In this document: piece by piece, positions 7,568-14,104 of the stretch
Position numbering within the stretch: position 1 is the first letter of the stretch
How the letters are laid out: each line of letters opens with the position of its first letter
Origin: DATAQC01 sp038232455
Lineage (GTDB): Bacteria > Actinomycetota > Acidimicrobiia > Acidimicrobiales > AC-14
Direction: 5' to 3'
Assembly: GCA_038232455.1 (NCBI GenBank)
Contig: JBBSHU010000004.1
Location: 1 to 64,000 of the forward strand
DNA: 64,000 bases
Notes under the pieces: model-generated
The model's database searches: none
What the model was told of the DNA's origin: nothing
What the model saw: the letters and a program-made list of their open reading frames with translations, nothing else
Position numbers and translations under genes: made by a program

Positions 7568-7960
7568 GTGGCCCAGGCCAGTCAGGCGCCCATCCGGGTG
7601 ATGCTCGTGGACGACACCGACCACGTGCGTCGGATGCTCAAGACGATGCTCACCGTCGACGGGTTCGACGTGGTCCACCAGGCCTCCAGCGGGGCCGATG
7701 CCCTCGACCACGTCGAAGATTCCGATCCCGACGTGATCGTCATCGACTACAAGATGCCCGCGATGGACGGCCTCACCGCCGCCCGCCAGTTGCGGGCCCG
7801 CCGTCCCGACCAGGTGGTCATCCTGTACACGGCCTACGTCGACGATGCCCTGCAGCGCGAGGCCGACGAGGCCGGCGTGGCCATCTGTCTCGACAAGGTC
7901 GAGGGGTTGAGCTCCCTGGAGCGCGAGATCAGCCGCCTCTGCTCGACGCTCGGGCCCTGA
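7568..7960 (+). CDS. Stand-alone response regulator receiver domain
   Basis: The 130-residue protein is a single CheY-like receiver domain with no output domain. The acidic pair (VDDTDH), the phospho-acceptor Asp in IDYKMPAMDG, the Thr/Tyr switch in LYTAY and the conserved Lys in LDKVEG are all present. It is probably phosphorylated by an unlinked histidine kinase and passes the signal on by protein contact. No kinase is nearby. The GTG at 7568 was chosen from the leaderless promoter pattern, and a GTG at 7559 would add three residues. Confidence 0.88.
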   Translation: MAQASQAPIRVMLVDDTDHVRRMLKTMLTVDGFDVVHQASSGADALDHVEDSDPDVIVIDYKMPAMDGLTAARQLRARRPDQVVILYTAYVDDALQREADEAGVAICLDKVEGLSSLEREISRLCSTLGP

Positions 7961-7974
7961 GCCCTGCCGGCCCG

Positions 7975-8064
7975 CTACCGGCCGATGACGAGGAACTGCA
8001 CGATGGCCGCTCCGAAGATGGCGAAGAGCAGGATGGCCAGGGCGATCGTCGTGCCCCGCCTCAT
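7975..8064 (-). CDS. 29-residue single-pass membrane peptide
   Basis: This short frame encodes an Arg-rich start (MRRGTT) followed by about 22 hydrophobic residues and a short GR end, which is a clear single transmembrane helix. Its ATG overlaps the TGA of the SAM adenosyltransferase gene as ATGA, so it would be translated by re-initiation. Function is unknown. Below the size cut of most gene callers, it may be missed in related genomes. Confidence 0.5.
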   Translation of the reverse strand: MRRGTTIALAILLFAIFGAAIVQFLVIGR

Positions 8065-8900
8065 TCGTCGCCCGTGGGCTCGAGCCGGACCAGGTCCCCG
8101 GGACCCAGCGAGAGCTCGGCGGCCGCCGACCGTTGGTCGAGAACCACGGCCAGCAACCCGTAGGAGTCGACGACCAACCCCACCTGGCCGGTGGACAACT
8201 CGGCGAAGTTGCTGACGCGCGCCGCGCTCCGAATCCGTTCACCGATGCGAACCACGATCGGCGAACCCATGGCGTCGATCTCGTCGGGGCCGATGTTGAT
8301 CTGGGCGTTGCCGAACCGGTCGACCCAGAGGACCTCGCCCTGCACGCCACCTTTCTCCTCCCGCGACAGCGGGATGAGGCCGGGCACGAGGGTGAACGGG
8401 TCGACAGGCTCGCCCAGCTCGTCGAGCTCGACGCCGGCGCACAGGTGGGCGGCGGCCGGCCCGAAGATGTCGCGACCGGCGAAGGTGGGCCCCGGCGCGG
8501 GCAGGTGCCACTCGGCATTGGTGAGGGCGACAGCCCGTCGGGCGCCACCGGCCAGGGCCACGGCCGGGGCCAGGAGGCCGTTGTCGGGGCCGATGAGCAC
8601 CGATCGGTGGTTCTGACCGTCGTCACCGTCGGCGCCGCCGACCTCCACGGCCAGGGCCCGCCGGGACGTGCCTACGCCGGGGTCGACCACGGCGAGCACG
8701 ACCCCGGGAGGCAGGTACTGGATGCTGCGGGCCAGGACCAGGCTGCCGGCCCGGATGTCGTGGGCGGCGACCTGGTGGCTCACGTCGATCACCGTCGCTT
8801 CCGGGGCGATGGCCCTGATCACGGCCTTGACCACGCCCACGAACTCGTCGGCGAGCCCGTAGTCGGACAGGAACGAGACGGTGTCGAATCCGGCAGTCAT
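8061..8900 (-). CDS. SAM hydroxide adenosyltransferase (DUF62 family)
   Basis: The family hydrolyses S-adenosylmethionine to adenosine and methionine using water. It shares the fold of fluorinase and chlorinase. The 279 residues show the N-terminal LSDYGLADEFVG, the VDPGVGTSRRAL motif, GPDNGLL and GRDIFGPAAAHL, all in family order, followed by the C-terminal beta-barrel domain. The halogenase-specific insertion is not evident. TAGCGT lies 9 bases before the ATG, so the mRNA is probably leaderless. A 29-residue membrane peptide is coupled to its stop codon. The physiological role of this family is still uncertain. Confidence 0.9.
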   Translation of the reverse strand: MTAGFDTVSFLSDYGLADEFVGVVKAVIRAIAPEATVIDVSHQVAAHDIRAGSLVLARSIQYLPPGVVLAVVDPGVGTSRRALAVEVGGADGDDGQNHRSVLIGPDNGLLAPAVALAGGARRAVALTNAEWHLPAPGPTFAGRDIFGPAAAHLCAGVELDELGEPVDPFTLVPGLIPLSREEKGGVQGEVLWVDRFGNAQINIGPDEIDAMGSPIVVRIGERIRSAARVSNFAELSTGQVGLVVDSYGLLAVVLDQRSAAAELSLGPGDLVRLEPTGDE

Positions 8901-8909
8901 GCGCTGGGC

Positions 8910-8915
8910 ACGCTA
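8910..8915 (-). promoter_or_regulatory. Predicted -10 hexamer (TAGCGT) of the SAM adenosyltransferase gene
   Basis: TAGCGT on the minus strand lies 9 bases before the ATG at 8900. Confidence 0.5.
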
Positions 8916-8935
8916 CCGGTACCCGACGATCAGAC

Positions 8936-9127
8936 CTAGCCGGCCTCGGTGTAGGTGCTGGCGAGGAAGCGGTCGACGTCGTCCTCGCTGACCCTGTAGG
9001 ACTTCCCCACCCGGACAGCCGCCAATTGGCCACCCTTGATCAGCCGGTAGACCGTCATGGTGGAGACCCGGAGGAGCCCAGCCACCTCAGCCGCAGTCAG
9101 AAACCGCGCGCGCGCATCGGACTTCAC
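8936..9127 (-). CDS. Excisionase-family (BldC/MerR-like) helix-turn-helix protein
   Basis: The 63-residue protein is a winged-helix DNA-binding domain of the excisionase/MerR type. FLTAAEVAGLLRVSTMTVYRLIK forms the helix-turn-helix, and VGKSYRVSEDDVDRFL forms the wing and last helix. Such small proteins are found as transcription factors in actinobacteria (BldC is one) and as phage excisionases. No integrase is near, so a cellular regulator is more likely. The GTG at 9127 was chosen because GGGGAG lies 9 bases upstream. A longer frame reaches an ATG at 9178. Confidence 0.85.
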   Translation of the reverse strand: MKSDARARFLTAAEVAGLLRVSTMTVYRLIKGGQLAAVRVGKSYRVSEDDVDRFLASTYTEAG

Positions 9128-9197
9128 CGTCGTTCTCCCCTCTTCGCTCCTGGCAATGTAGGCCGTCGGAGGTGGCAAGGGAAAGAGGGACCGCCAA

Positions 9198-9992
9198 TCA
9201 GCCCTGGCCCAGCCGTCGTGAGCGCTCCGTCGCGGCCGTCACCGCCTCCAGGACGGCGCTGCGAACGGCTCCCGCCTCCAGGGCCCGGATGCCTGCCGCC
9301 GTGGTGCCACCGGGCGACGTCACCGCAGCCCGGAGCTGCTCGGCCGACTGCCCGGACTCGTCCAGGAGCCGGGCCGAGCCCAGGATGGTCTGCACCGCCA
9401 GCGAGCGGCTCATCTCGCGGGGCAGGCCGTTGAGCACACCGGCCTCGGTGAGGGCCTCGGCCACGAAGAACACGTACGCCGGTCCGGAGCCGGAGAGGCC
9501 GGTGACGGCGTCGAGAAGGGGCTCGGGCACGCGCACGACCAGACCGACGGCCGACAGGATGCTGTCGGCCCAGTCGAGGTCGGCCTCGTCGGCCGTCGCA
9601 CCACCGGCGATGGCTGCGGCACCGCAGCCGACCAGGGCCGGCGTGTTCGGCATGGCCCGCACGATGGCAACGTCGTCGCCCAACCAGCCCTGGAGCCGCT
9701 CCAGGCCGACGCCTGCGGCGATGGACAGGACCCGTTCGACGCCGGCGCCGGCCACCGCGGCACAGGCGGCCTCCACGTCGGACGGCTTCACGGCCAGCAC
9801 GGCCCCCTCGGCCGAGGGCACCTTGTCGTCGACGACCAGGCCCGGGTAGAGGCCGGTCAGCTCCTCGCGTCGGGCAACCATCGGCTCGACCACGCCGAGG
9901 TCGGTGGCCTCCGCCCATCCTGCTCGAAGGAGCCCGGCCACCAGGGCCGAGCCCATCTTCCCGCCACCTACGATCACCAGCCGCAACGCCAT
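9198..9992 (-). CDS. proC: Pyrroline-5-carboxylate reductase ProC
   Basis: ProC reduces pyrroline-5-carboxylate to L-proline with NAD(P)H in the cytoplasm. The 264 residues begin with a Rossmann motif (VIVGGGKMGSALV). They include the RAMPNTPALVG segment near the middle, the GLSGSGPAYVFF substrate loop near 165 and the C-terminal SPGGTTAAGIRALE signature. TACATT lies 7 bases before the ATG, so the mRNA is probably leaderless. The neighbours (small HTH gene downstream, M23 peptidase gene divergent in role) are not proline genes. Confidence 0.96.
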   Translation of the reverse strand: MALRLVIVGGGKMGSALVAGLLRAGWAEATDLGVVEPMVARREELTGLYPGLVVDDKVPSAEGAVLAVKPSDVEAACAAVAGAGVERVLSIAAGVGLERLQGWLGDDVAIVRAMPNTPALVGCGAAAIAGGATADEADLDWADSILSAVGLVVRVPEPLLDAVTGLSGSGPAYVFFVAEALTEAGVLNGLPREMSRSLAVQTILGSARLLDESGQSAEQLRAAVTSPGGTTAAGIRALEAGAVRSAVLEAVTAATERSRRLGQG

Positions 9993-9999
9993 GACGACG

Positions 10000-10005
10000 A
10001 ATGTA
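10000..10005 (-). promoter_or_regulatory. Predicted -10 hexamer (TACATT) of proC
   Basis: TACATT on the minus strand lies 7 bases before the proC ATG at 9992. Confidence 0.55.
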
Positions 10006-10019
10006 GGCGGCGCCGACTC

Positions 10020-11155
10020 CTAGCGCAGGAAGCTCTCGGGGTTCTCGGGGTTGCCGTCGATCCTGGTCTCGAAGTGGAGGTGGGGTCCGGTGCAGTGGCC
10101 GGAGCACCCGACGGAACCGATGACCTGCCCCTGGGCCACGGTCGACCCGCCACCGACCCCCGACTGGCTCTGGTGGGCGTAGAGGGTGGTGAGCCCGCCA
10201 CCGTGGTCGATGACGGTGAGCAACCCATAGCCCCCACCGTCGTTGCCCGAGGAGACCACTGTCCCCGCCTTGGCCGCCCGGACCGGCGTGCCCGGACCGG
10301 CACCGAGGTCGATCCCGGTGTGCATCCGGCCCCACCGGAACCCGAACGGTGACGTGATCGCAGCCTCCACCGGCCATGTCAGCCCGTAGCTCGATGCCGG
10401 TCCCGGGGCCCCCGTTGCCGGCGACGTTCCACCGGTGACCAACGCACCCTGGCGGGCGCGCAGCAGGCCCTCGATCGTGGCCTGGTCCCGGGACAGGCCG
10501 TCGACCTCGGCCTGGTACTCCTGGATGCGGCCGTCCAGAGCAGTCTTGAGCCGGGCATGGCTGTCGAGGGCCGCCTTCAGCTCGTCCAGGTGGGAGGCGG
10601 CCGCCTTGCGCCGGGCATTGGCCTGGTCGCGGAGGCGGTTCAGGTTGGTCTGCTCGCCCTCCTGGTCCTCCCGGGTGGAGCGCAGTTGACCCAGCAGATC
10701 GCGATCGGTGCTGGCCACGTGGTTGAGCAGCGTCTCCCGCCGGCTGGCTTCGCCCAGATCGGCCGAGCCCAGGAGCTGGAAGAGCGGATCACCCCCAGGG
10801 TGGACGTACGCCCGCACGGCCAGCGACGCCGCAGCCGCCCGCAGGCCCGACATGCGAGCCTCGGTGGCGGCCAGGCGAGCCTCGGCGGACCCATCGCGGC
10901 CTGCGCGGCCGAGGCCGCCTGTTGGGCGGCATCGGTGGTGGTCGACTGGGCGGTGACACTCGTGTCGAGGTCGCGCACGGCGGCCTCCAGCTGGGTATCG
11001 TCGGCCATGGCGGCGTCGACCTTGGCAGCCGCAGTGGCCCGCTTGGACTGATTCGAGGCGTTGCGCTCGTCGAGAGAGTCGGCGTGGCCCGGCGTGGCCA
11101 GAGCCAGCACCAGGCTGAAGATCAGGGCGGCGGCGGAGACAGGGTTTCGGGGCAT
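10020..11155 (-). pseudogene. Secreted coiled-coil M23 peptidase, single frameshift near 10890
   Basis: The intact product would be about 378 residues: a signal peptide (about 1-26), two long coiled coils and a C-terminal M23 (LytM) domain. The domain has SPFGFRWGRMHTGIDLG and PHLHFE, whose His and Asp residues bind zinc. EnvC and NlpD have this layout, and they cut or regulate cutting of septal peptidoglycan. The N-terminal third reads in one frame and the rest in another, and the switch falls near 10887-10897 at a GGG. Total length is 3n+2, so one base is missing. With the other frameshift at 63329-63552 also a one-base loss, an assembly error is as likely as a true mutation. Confidence 0.82.
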
Positions 11156-11371
11156 GCGGTGCGAGACGTGGTGCTTCCGCCGGACGGTGGACCTGGATAC
11201 GAGGGTCCCCCTGGTCAGTTCGACGAAGGAGCCCGAGGAACCTCCCGGTACGGTCGCACTTCCCCGAACGACCGCTCCGATCCGCCCCTCGGGCCATGAG
11301 CACCCTAACCCGGCTCATCGCTCGATGCAAGCAAACATACTGAAATACTATGGAGCGCGGCGACTGGACCC

Positions 11372-11393
11372 GACGAAGGGAGTGAACTTCGTC
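11372..11393. other. Hairpin downstream of mshA (7-bp stem)
   Basis: GACGAAG and CTTCGTC flank an 8-base loop 42 bases after the mshA stop codon. There is no T-tract on the minus strand, so it is at best a weak terminator. Bases 11156-11434 hold no gene. The AT-rich stretch at 11325-11352 and TAGGGT near 11305-11310 on the minus strand may be the promoter region of the M23 peptidase, giving a leader of about 150 bases. Confidence 0.35.
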
Positions 11394-11434
11394 AGTCTTC
11401 CTTCCGCCTGGCGCTCGGGTGGGGGGGGCAGAGA

Positions 11435-12646
11435 CTACCCACACTCCACGAGGTCACGGGCGGTGAGATCGGCGTACAGGCGCCTGAGCCGGGCCGCGGT
11501 GATCGACCAGCTGTATCGACGGGCCCGGAGGGTTGCGGCCCGGCCCATCCCCGCCGCCAGCGAGGGATCACCGAGGATCTTGCTCACGCCGGCGGCAAAA
11601 CCGTCGGCGTCACCACCCTCGACGAGGAATCCGGTGAGGCCGTGATCGACCAGCGTCGGCAGACCTCCGACGGCGGCCGCCACCACCGGGGTCCCACAGG
11701 CGGCGGCCTCCAGAGCGACCAGGCCGAACGACTCCGAGCGACTGGGAACCAGGCAGACATCTGCGGCCCGGTACCACCGGGCCAGCTCGGAGTGGGGCTG
11801 GGGGGCCACGAACCGGATACGGGGGCCGACGCCGAGCTCGGCCACCAGGTGGTCGAGACGGCGTCGCTCGCTCTCTCCGTCGGGGCCCGAGGGGCCCCCC
11901 ACGATGACCAGGGTGACATCGGGCCCCAGGGCGGCGGCCGTCTCGATAGCCACGTCGACGCCCTTCAGAGGCTGGATCCGCCCCACGAACAGCAGCATCG
12001 GGCCCGGCCCCAGTCCGAGGCCGGCCCGGGCCCGGGCCCGGTCGCCGGGGGCGAAGCGCTCGTGGTCGACGCCGGGGGGGACGATCTCCACTCTCCCGGG
12101 CTCGGCGGCGTAGAGGCGCTCGAGCTGAGTCCGTTCGTCGTCGGAGGACGCGAGGATAGCGTCCGAGCAGCCGACCACCTCGACCTCGGCCCGTCCCCGG
12201 CTCTCGGACTCCTCGGTGGTGAACTCGGCCTTGACCCTGGCCAGGGTGTGGAAGGTGCTGACGAGCGGTAGGCCGAGCTCGTGCTTCAACGCGTGGCCGG
12301 CCACACCCGACAGCCAGTAGTTGGCGTGGATGAGGTCGGGCTCGCCATGGGCCCTGAGGGCCGCCAGGACTCCCTCGGTGAACGCCGGCACCAGCTCGGG
12401 CATCGAGTCCTTGGGAACGTCGGCGACGGGACCGGCGGCGACGTGATGCACCCGGAACCCGGGCTCTACCGACACCACCGGCGCCAGGCCGGGCCGCCAG
12501 GCTCGGGTGTACACGTCGCAGTCCACCCCGGCCCGGGCGAGGGCCGACGACAGCGAGTGGACATACACGTTCATGCCCCCGCCGTCTCCTGCACCGGGCT
12601 GGGCGAGTGGGGATGTATGAAACGAGATGACGGCCAACCGGCGCAC
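11435..12646 (-). CDS. mshA: D-inositol-3-phosphate glycosyltransferase MshA
   Basis: MshA joins UDP-GlcNAc to 1L-myo-inositol-1-phosphate, the first step of mycothiol synthesis. The 403-residue GT4 protein starts with the MshA-specific segment SFHTSPLAQPGAGDGGGMNVYV. A GT4 C-terminal domain follows with FVGRIQPLKGVD and SESFGLVALEAAACGTPVVA, where the two Glu residues hold the nucleotide sugar. The GTG at 12646 was chosen because TAGGGT lies 8 bases before it, and an ATG 45 bases upstream would precede that promoter. The mycothiol-dependent dehydrogenase gene mscR lies elsewhere in the window, which supports mycothiol as the cell's thiol. Confidence 0.93.
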   Translation of the reverse strand: MRRLAVISFHTSPLAQPGAGDGGGMNVYVHSLSSALARAGVDCDVYTRAWRPGLAPVVSVEPGFRVHHVAAGPVADVPKDSMPELVPAFTEGVLAALRAHGEPDLIHANYWLSGVAGHALKHELGLPLVSTFHTLARVKAEFTTEESESRGRAEVEVVGCSDAILASSDDERTQLERLYAAEPGRVEIVPPGVDHERFAPGDRARARAGLGLGPGPMLLFVGRIQPLKGVDVAIETAAALGPDVTLVIVGGPSGPDGESERRRLDHLVAELGVGPRIRFVAPQPHSELARWYRAADVCLVPSRSESFGLVALEAAACGTPVVAAAVGGLPTLVDHGLTGFLVEGGDADGFAAGVSKILGDPSLAAGMGRAATLRARRYSWSITAARLRRLYADLTARDLVECG

Positions 12647-12654
12647 GGGGTGCA

Positions 12655-12660
12655 ACCCTA
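12655..12660 (-). promoter_or_regulatory. Predicted -10 hexamer (TAGGGT) of mshA
   Basis: TAGGGT on the minus strand lies 8 bases before the mshA GTG at 12646. Confidence 0.52.
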
Positions 12661-12718
12661 CCCAGAACCGAGTGGCTACCCCCACCAGCACCCCTGCGGC
12701 GGCGAAGCCGCCGGAAAC

Positions 12719-13219
12719 TCAGCCGCCCAGTTGGCCGGTGATGGTGGTCCGGAGGGCGTCAGTGCAGGAGAAGACCTGCTGGCGGAGGGACGAGTACTCG
12801 CTCTCGTGTTCACCGAGACGGTCGGCCAGGGCCTGTAACTCGTCGCCGTCGAGCTCGGGCAGCTTCCAGACCGGGGGCACGAGAGCACTCAACTCCTCAG
12901 TGAGCTCGTCGAGATGAAGCGGCTCGACACCGTCGACCATCTGCTGGTGGCCGGGCGCGTGGACGTTCGGAGAAAGGACGCTGCTCAGGCTCTTGACCAG
13001 ATCGTCGGTACTCGAACGGCCCTCGCCGGAGGCACGCCGGTCGAGCTCCCACCGGACGATGTCGAGGCGCCCCTGGACCTGGCGGCGCAGATAGGAGATG
13101 TCGTCGCCGACGGCCTGGGACTCGGCGGCCATCTCCCGCAACGCTTCGATGGAGCGGCTCTCCACGTCGGCGAGATAGTCCGGCGCCAGAATCCGGCCAA
13201 GATCGTCCCTCCATCCCAT
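12719..13219 (-). CDS. RsiG-like c-di-GMP-binding anti-sigma factor
   Basis: RsiG of Streptomyces holds the sigma factor WhiG inactive when loaded with c-di-GMP. It binds the ligand through two E-x3-S-x2-R-x3-Q-x3-D motifs on an antiparallel coiled coil. The 166-residue protein here is helical and carries both copies with one change each: G38, S42, R45, Q49, D53, and E139, S143, R146, F150, D154. A Ser/Pro-rich loop and the segment LDELTEELSALVPPVWKLPE lie between them. No WhiG-type sigma gene is in view. The -10 hexamer TAACGT lies 6 bases before the ATG and uses the TAA stop of sodX as its first half. Confidence 0.72.
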   Translation of the reverse strand: MGWRDDLGRILAPDYLADVESRSIEALREMAAESQAVGDDISYLRRQVQGRLDIVRWELDRRASGEGRSSTDDLVKSLSSVLSPNVHAPGHQQMVDGVEPLHLDELTEELSALVPPVWKLPELDGDELQALADRLGEHESEYSSLRQQVFSCTDALRTTITGQLGG

Positions 13220-13225
13220 CGCCTC

Positions 13226-13231
13226 ACGTTA
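13226..13231 (-). promoter_or_regulatory. Predicted -10 hexamer (TAACGT) overlapping the sodX stop codon
   Basis: TAACGT lies 6 bases before the RsiG-like ATG. Its first three bases are the TAA stop codon of the upstream sodX gene. Confidence 0.5.
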
Positions 13232-13609
13232 CCCGGACGGAGGCAGACGGCCACGCCGTGACTCCGGGTGGTAGCGGTAGACGACCCGACCCCGCACCGT
13301 GTCGGCGCTGACCGGTCCGAACGCCCGGCTATCGGTACTGGCGGCCGGGTTGTCGCCCAACACGGTGAGGCCGGCAGGCGAAACCTCGACGAGGCGTTTG
13401 ACCACCGTCCGTTGCGGCTGCCGTGGATCGGCCACCGCCACCAGGTCGCCGGGGCGGGCCCGGCGGAGCCGACTCAGGACCAGGCGGTCGCCGGGCTCGA
13501 GCGTCGGGCGCATGCTGTCACCGACGACCTCCACGCGGCTGATCCGTGAGCTGGCCCAGCCCACCGGGACGAGGAGGGCAACGGCCCACCAACGCCGCGT
13601 TGCGCTCAC
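13229..13609 (-). CDS. sodX: NiSOD maturation protease SodX (S26 signal peptidase-like)
   Basis: This S26-family serine protease is predicted to remove the propeptide of nickel superoxide dismutase, exposing the N-terminal His that binds nickel. The 126 residues have a short N-terminal hydrophobic segment, the catalytic Ser in VVGDSMRPTLEPGD (near residue 32) and the general-base Lys in RTVVKRLVE (near 71). A GDNPAASTDSRAFG segment typical of small S26 peptidases follows. It is divergent from sodN, 61 bases away, the arrangement usual for NiSOD loci. Confidence 0.88.
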   Translation of the reverse strand: MSATRRWWAVALLVPVGWASSRISRVEVVGDSMRPTLEPGDRLVLSRLRRARPGDLVAVADPRQPQRTVVKRLVEVSPAGLTVLGDNPAASTDSRAFGPVSADTVRGRVVYRYHPESRRGRLPPSG

Positions 13610-13625
13610 CCTTCGGGGGACTGGA

Positions 13626-13631
13626 TAGTCT
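13626..13631 (+). promoter_or_regulatory. Predicted -10 hexamer (TAGTCT) of sodN
   Basis: TAGTCT lies 39 bases before the sodN ATG. The gene has a short leader with a GAGGAG ribosome site, so unlike most neighbours it is not leaderless. Confidence 0.4.
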
Positions 13632-13670
13632 GCAGAGGCATCAACAATCGAGGCAGAGGAGCATCAACGC

Positions 13671-14090
13671 ATGCCCATTCTCACCGGCGTCACCGCCCTC
13701 GTCGACCGGATCCGTCCACCTGGACGGGTGTACGCCCATTGCGACCTCCCGTGTGGCGTCTACGACCCCGCCCAGGCGCGCATCGAGGCACAATCGGTGA
13801 AGGGATGCCAGGAGAAGTACCAGGCCTCCGACGACGACGTCTTCCGTCAGCGGGCCGTGCAGATCAAGGAGGAGCGGGCCGACCTGGTGAAGCACCACCT
13901 GTGGGTGCTGTGGACCGATTACTTCAAGCCCGAGCACGCTGAGAAATACCCCCAGCTGCACCAGCTGTTCTGGGACGCCACCAAGGCGGCGGGGGCGGCC
14001 AAGAAGTCCGAGGACCCCGCCAGCGGGCAGGCACTGCTCGATCTCATCGGCCAGATCGACACCATCTTCTGGGAGACCAAGAAGGCCTAG
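13671..14090 (+). CDS. sodN: Nickel-containing superoxide dismutase SodN
   Basis: NiSOD converts superoxide to oxygen and hydrogen peroxide in the cytoplasm. The 139-residue precursor has a 22-residue propeptide followed by the nickel hook HCDLPCGVYDP, so mature His1, Cys2 and Cys6 are His23, Cys24 and Cys28 here. The rest forms the four-helix bundle, with the usual KHHLWVLWTDYFKPEH segment. The divergent sodX gene encodes the protease that would cut before His23. The neighbours and the intact hook leave little doubt about activity. Confidence 0.97.
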   Translation: MPILTGVTALVDRIRPPGRVYAHCDLPCGVYDPAQARIEAQSVKGCQEKYQASDDDVFRQRAVQIKEERADLVKHHLWVLWTDYFKPEHAEKYPQLHQLFWDATKAAGAAKKSEDPASGQALLDLIGQIDTIFWETKKA

Positions 14091-14104
14091 TGTCGCCCAG
14101 TGGG

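Noticed and set aside
11156..11320. Possible c-di-AMP (ydaO-type) riboswitch in the leader of the M23 peptidase
   Set aside because: This riboswitch is common before such peptidases, but I could not find its conserved core (for example the GGGUGAAUC-type segment) in the leader.
11325..11352. AT-rich stretch resembling 112-140 (shared CTCCATA and TTTCAGT words), possible second copy of the inverted-repeat element
   Set aside because: The similarity is short and gapped, and no matching terminal repeats flank it.
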